From SXMI01 sp964391365 (lineage in GTDB: Bacteria > Actinomycetota > Acidimicrobiia > Acidimicrobiales > Microtrichaceae): a DNA stretch of 13,213 nucleotides. Location of the stretch: the NCBI GenBank assembly GCA_964391365.1, contig CAYMKW010000086.1:1-13213 (forward strand), written 5' to 3'. A model generated the notes under the pieces. The model saw only the letters and a list, made by a program, of their open reading frames with translations, had not been told where the DNA came from and ran no database searches. The translations under genes and the position numbers were made by a program. Shown piece by piece: positions 12,372-13,213 of the stretch (positions are counted from its first letter, which is position 1; every line of letters begins with the position of its first letter).

Positions 12372-13213
12372 TCAGCCGTTCTCGAGCAGGCCACCCAGTT
12401 CGGTGCGCACGACCTTTCCCATGGCGTTGCGTGGCAGTCGGTCCACCACGACGATGCGCTCGGGCACCTTGTAGCGGGCGAGCTCGGCCAGCAGGTGCGC
12501 CTCCAGCGCGGTCAGGTCCACCGTGGCGCCCGGGTCGGGCTCGACCAGGGCGGCGACGCGCTCACCGAGGCGCTCGTCGGGCACGCCCACGACGGCGCTC
12601 GCTGCGATGCCCCCGAACTCGGCCATGACCCGCTCGACCTCGGCGGGGTACACGTTCGCACCGCCGCGAATGATCATCAGGCTCAACCGGTCGCGCAGGT
12701 GCAGGAAACCGTCGTCGTCGAGGAACCCGACGTCGCCGGTGCGGAGCTCACCGTCCACGAGCACCTCGGCGGTGGCCTCGGGCCGTTCCCAGTATCCGAG
12801 CATCGGCTGGTAGCGGCGATCGGCGGCCGAGATGCAGATCTGCCCGGTCTCACCAGCGGCCAGGGTGACGCCGTCGTCACCGGCGATGCGGACCCGCAGG
12901 TGCGGCAGCGGGCGGCCCGAGGCGCCGGGCCGATGACCGTCGGGGCCGCTACGTGTGGCGGGGCGCTCGTCGATGGCCACCACCGTCGGGGCCTCGCTCA
13001 GGCCGTAGGTGGCCAGCACCGGCAGGCCGAACTTCGCGGTGAATGCGCTGCGGATCGCCTCGGGGCAGTCGGCGCCTCCGGTCCAGACCTCCTCGAGCGA
13101 CGCCAGGTCCGCGGGCGAGACGGCGTCGCTCGAGGCCAGGCTGTGCAGCAGCGCGGGCGGGCCGTTCCAGGTGGTGACCGACTCGGTGCGGATCCAATCG
13201 GCCACGCCCTCGG
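12372..13213 (-). CDS. AMP-forming ligase (acyl-CoA synthetase-like), C-terminal part, cut by right edge
   Basis: About 279 residues are in the window and the reading frame is open to the right edge, so the start and the P-loop region are outside; an internal GTG at 13205 is not a believable start because it would remove half of the fold. Motifs of the ANL superfamily C-terminal half are clear: EVWTGGADCP, then ATYGLSEAPTVV (adenine-binding Y-G-x-S/T-E motif), the linker LRTGDVGFLDDDGFLHLRDR with the ribose-binding Asp, the hinge LSLMIIRGGANVYPAEVE, and LPRNAMGKVVRTEL near the end with the catalytic Lys. It would activate a carboxylate to acyl-AMP/CoA. The region around the acceptor site differs from the complete synthetase at 4948-6486, so the two are not recent duplicates. 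It is convergent with the second SDR across 120 bp. The substrate is unknown. Confidence 0.9.
   Translation of the reverse strand, partial: EGVADWIRTESVTTWNGPPALLHSLASSDAVSPADLASLEEVWTGGADCPEAIRSAFTAKFGLPVLATYGLSEAPTVVAIDERPATRSGPDGHRPGASGRPLPHLRVRIAGDDGVTLAAGETGQICISAADRRYQPMLGYWERPEATAEVLVDGELRTGDVGFLDDDGFLHLRDRLSLMIIRGGANVYPAEVERVMAEFGGIAASAVVGVPDERLGERVAALVEPDPGATVDLTALEAHLLAELARYKVPERIVVVDRLPRNAMGKVVRTELGGLLENG

Overview
This window looks like a chromosomal catabolic region from a high-GC actinobacterium. The GC content is about 70% by eye and third codon positions are almost all G or C. GTG starts are frequent, two F420-type luciferase-like oxidoreductases are present, and several operon-first genes seem to be leaderless. 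An acidimicrobial or mycobacterial-type lineage would fit, but the genus cannot be read from the sequence. I see no RNA gene, CRISPR array, insertion sequence, phage gene, attachment site, origin or transcription-factor gene. Coding density is very high and the longest gap between genes is 120 bp.

Layout. (1) Operon A, minus strand, from 4029 leftwards past the left edge: a metal-type amidohydrolase, a DUF35 zinc-ribbon/OB-fold protein, an SCP2/lipid-transfer-type thiolase homologue with Ser in place of the nucleophilic Cys, a duplicated EthD-like protein, and an F420-type oxidoreductase cut by the window edge. Two junctions are 4-nt start/stop overlaps. (2) Operon B, plus strand, 4081-6486: a second amidohydrolase that lacks several usual metal ligands, and an AMP-forming acyl-CoA synthetase. 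A and B diverge from a 51-bp gap. (3) An enoyl-CoA hydratase/isomerase-family gene (minus) and an SDR (plus) whose start codons are only 15 bp apart. (4) Operon D, minus strand, 11413-8074: a large formylglycine-type sulfatase and a second F420-type oxidoreductase. (5) A second SDR (plus), divergent from operon D. (6) The C-terminal part of a second AMP-forming ligase (minus), running off the right edge.

How the genes may work together (inference). The set resembles an uptake-independent catabolic toolkit for a bulky, possibly sulfated, carboxylated or hydroxylated compound such as a steroid, terpenoid or aromatic side chain. The sulfatase would remove sulfate. The ligase(s) would make the CoA thioester. 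The SDRs and F420 enzymes would handle alcohol, ketone or ene redox steps. The crotonase homologue would act on the acyl-CoA, and the thiolase-like/DUF35 pair would do C-C bond cleavage. The thiolase-like/DUF35 pairing recalls the Ltp2-ChsH2(DUF35) retro-aldolase of steroid side-chain degradation. The Cys-to-Ser change makes ordinary thiolysis unlikely and is the most interesting single observation.

Regulatory architecture. Three plus-strand first genes each have a TANNNT hexamer ending exactly 8 nt before ATG, and two of them have no recognisable ribosome binding site. Operon A has a good -35/-10 pair ending 6 nt before its ATG. Convergent gaps carry a hairpin that uses both stop codons (8050-8074), a four-to-five-run G-quadruplex motif (6489-6515) and GC-rich inverted repeats (12270-12336).
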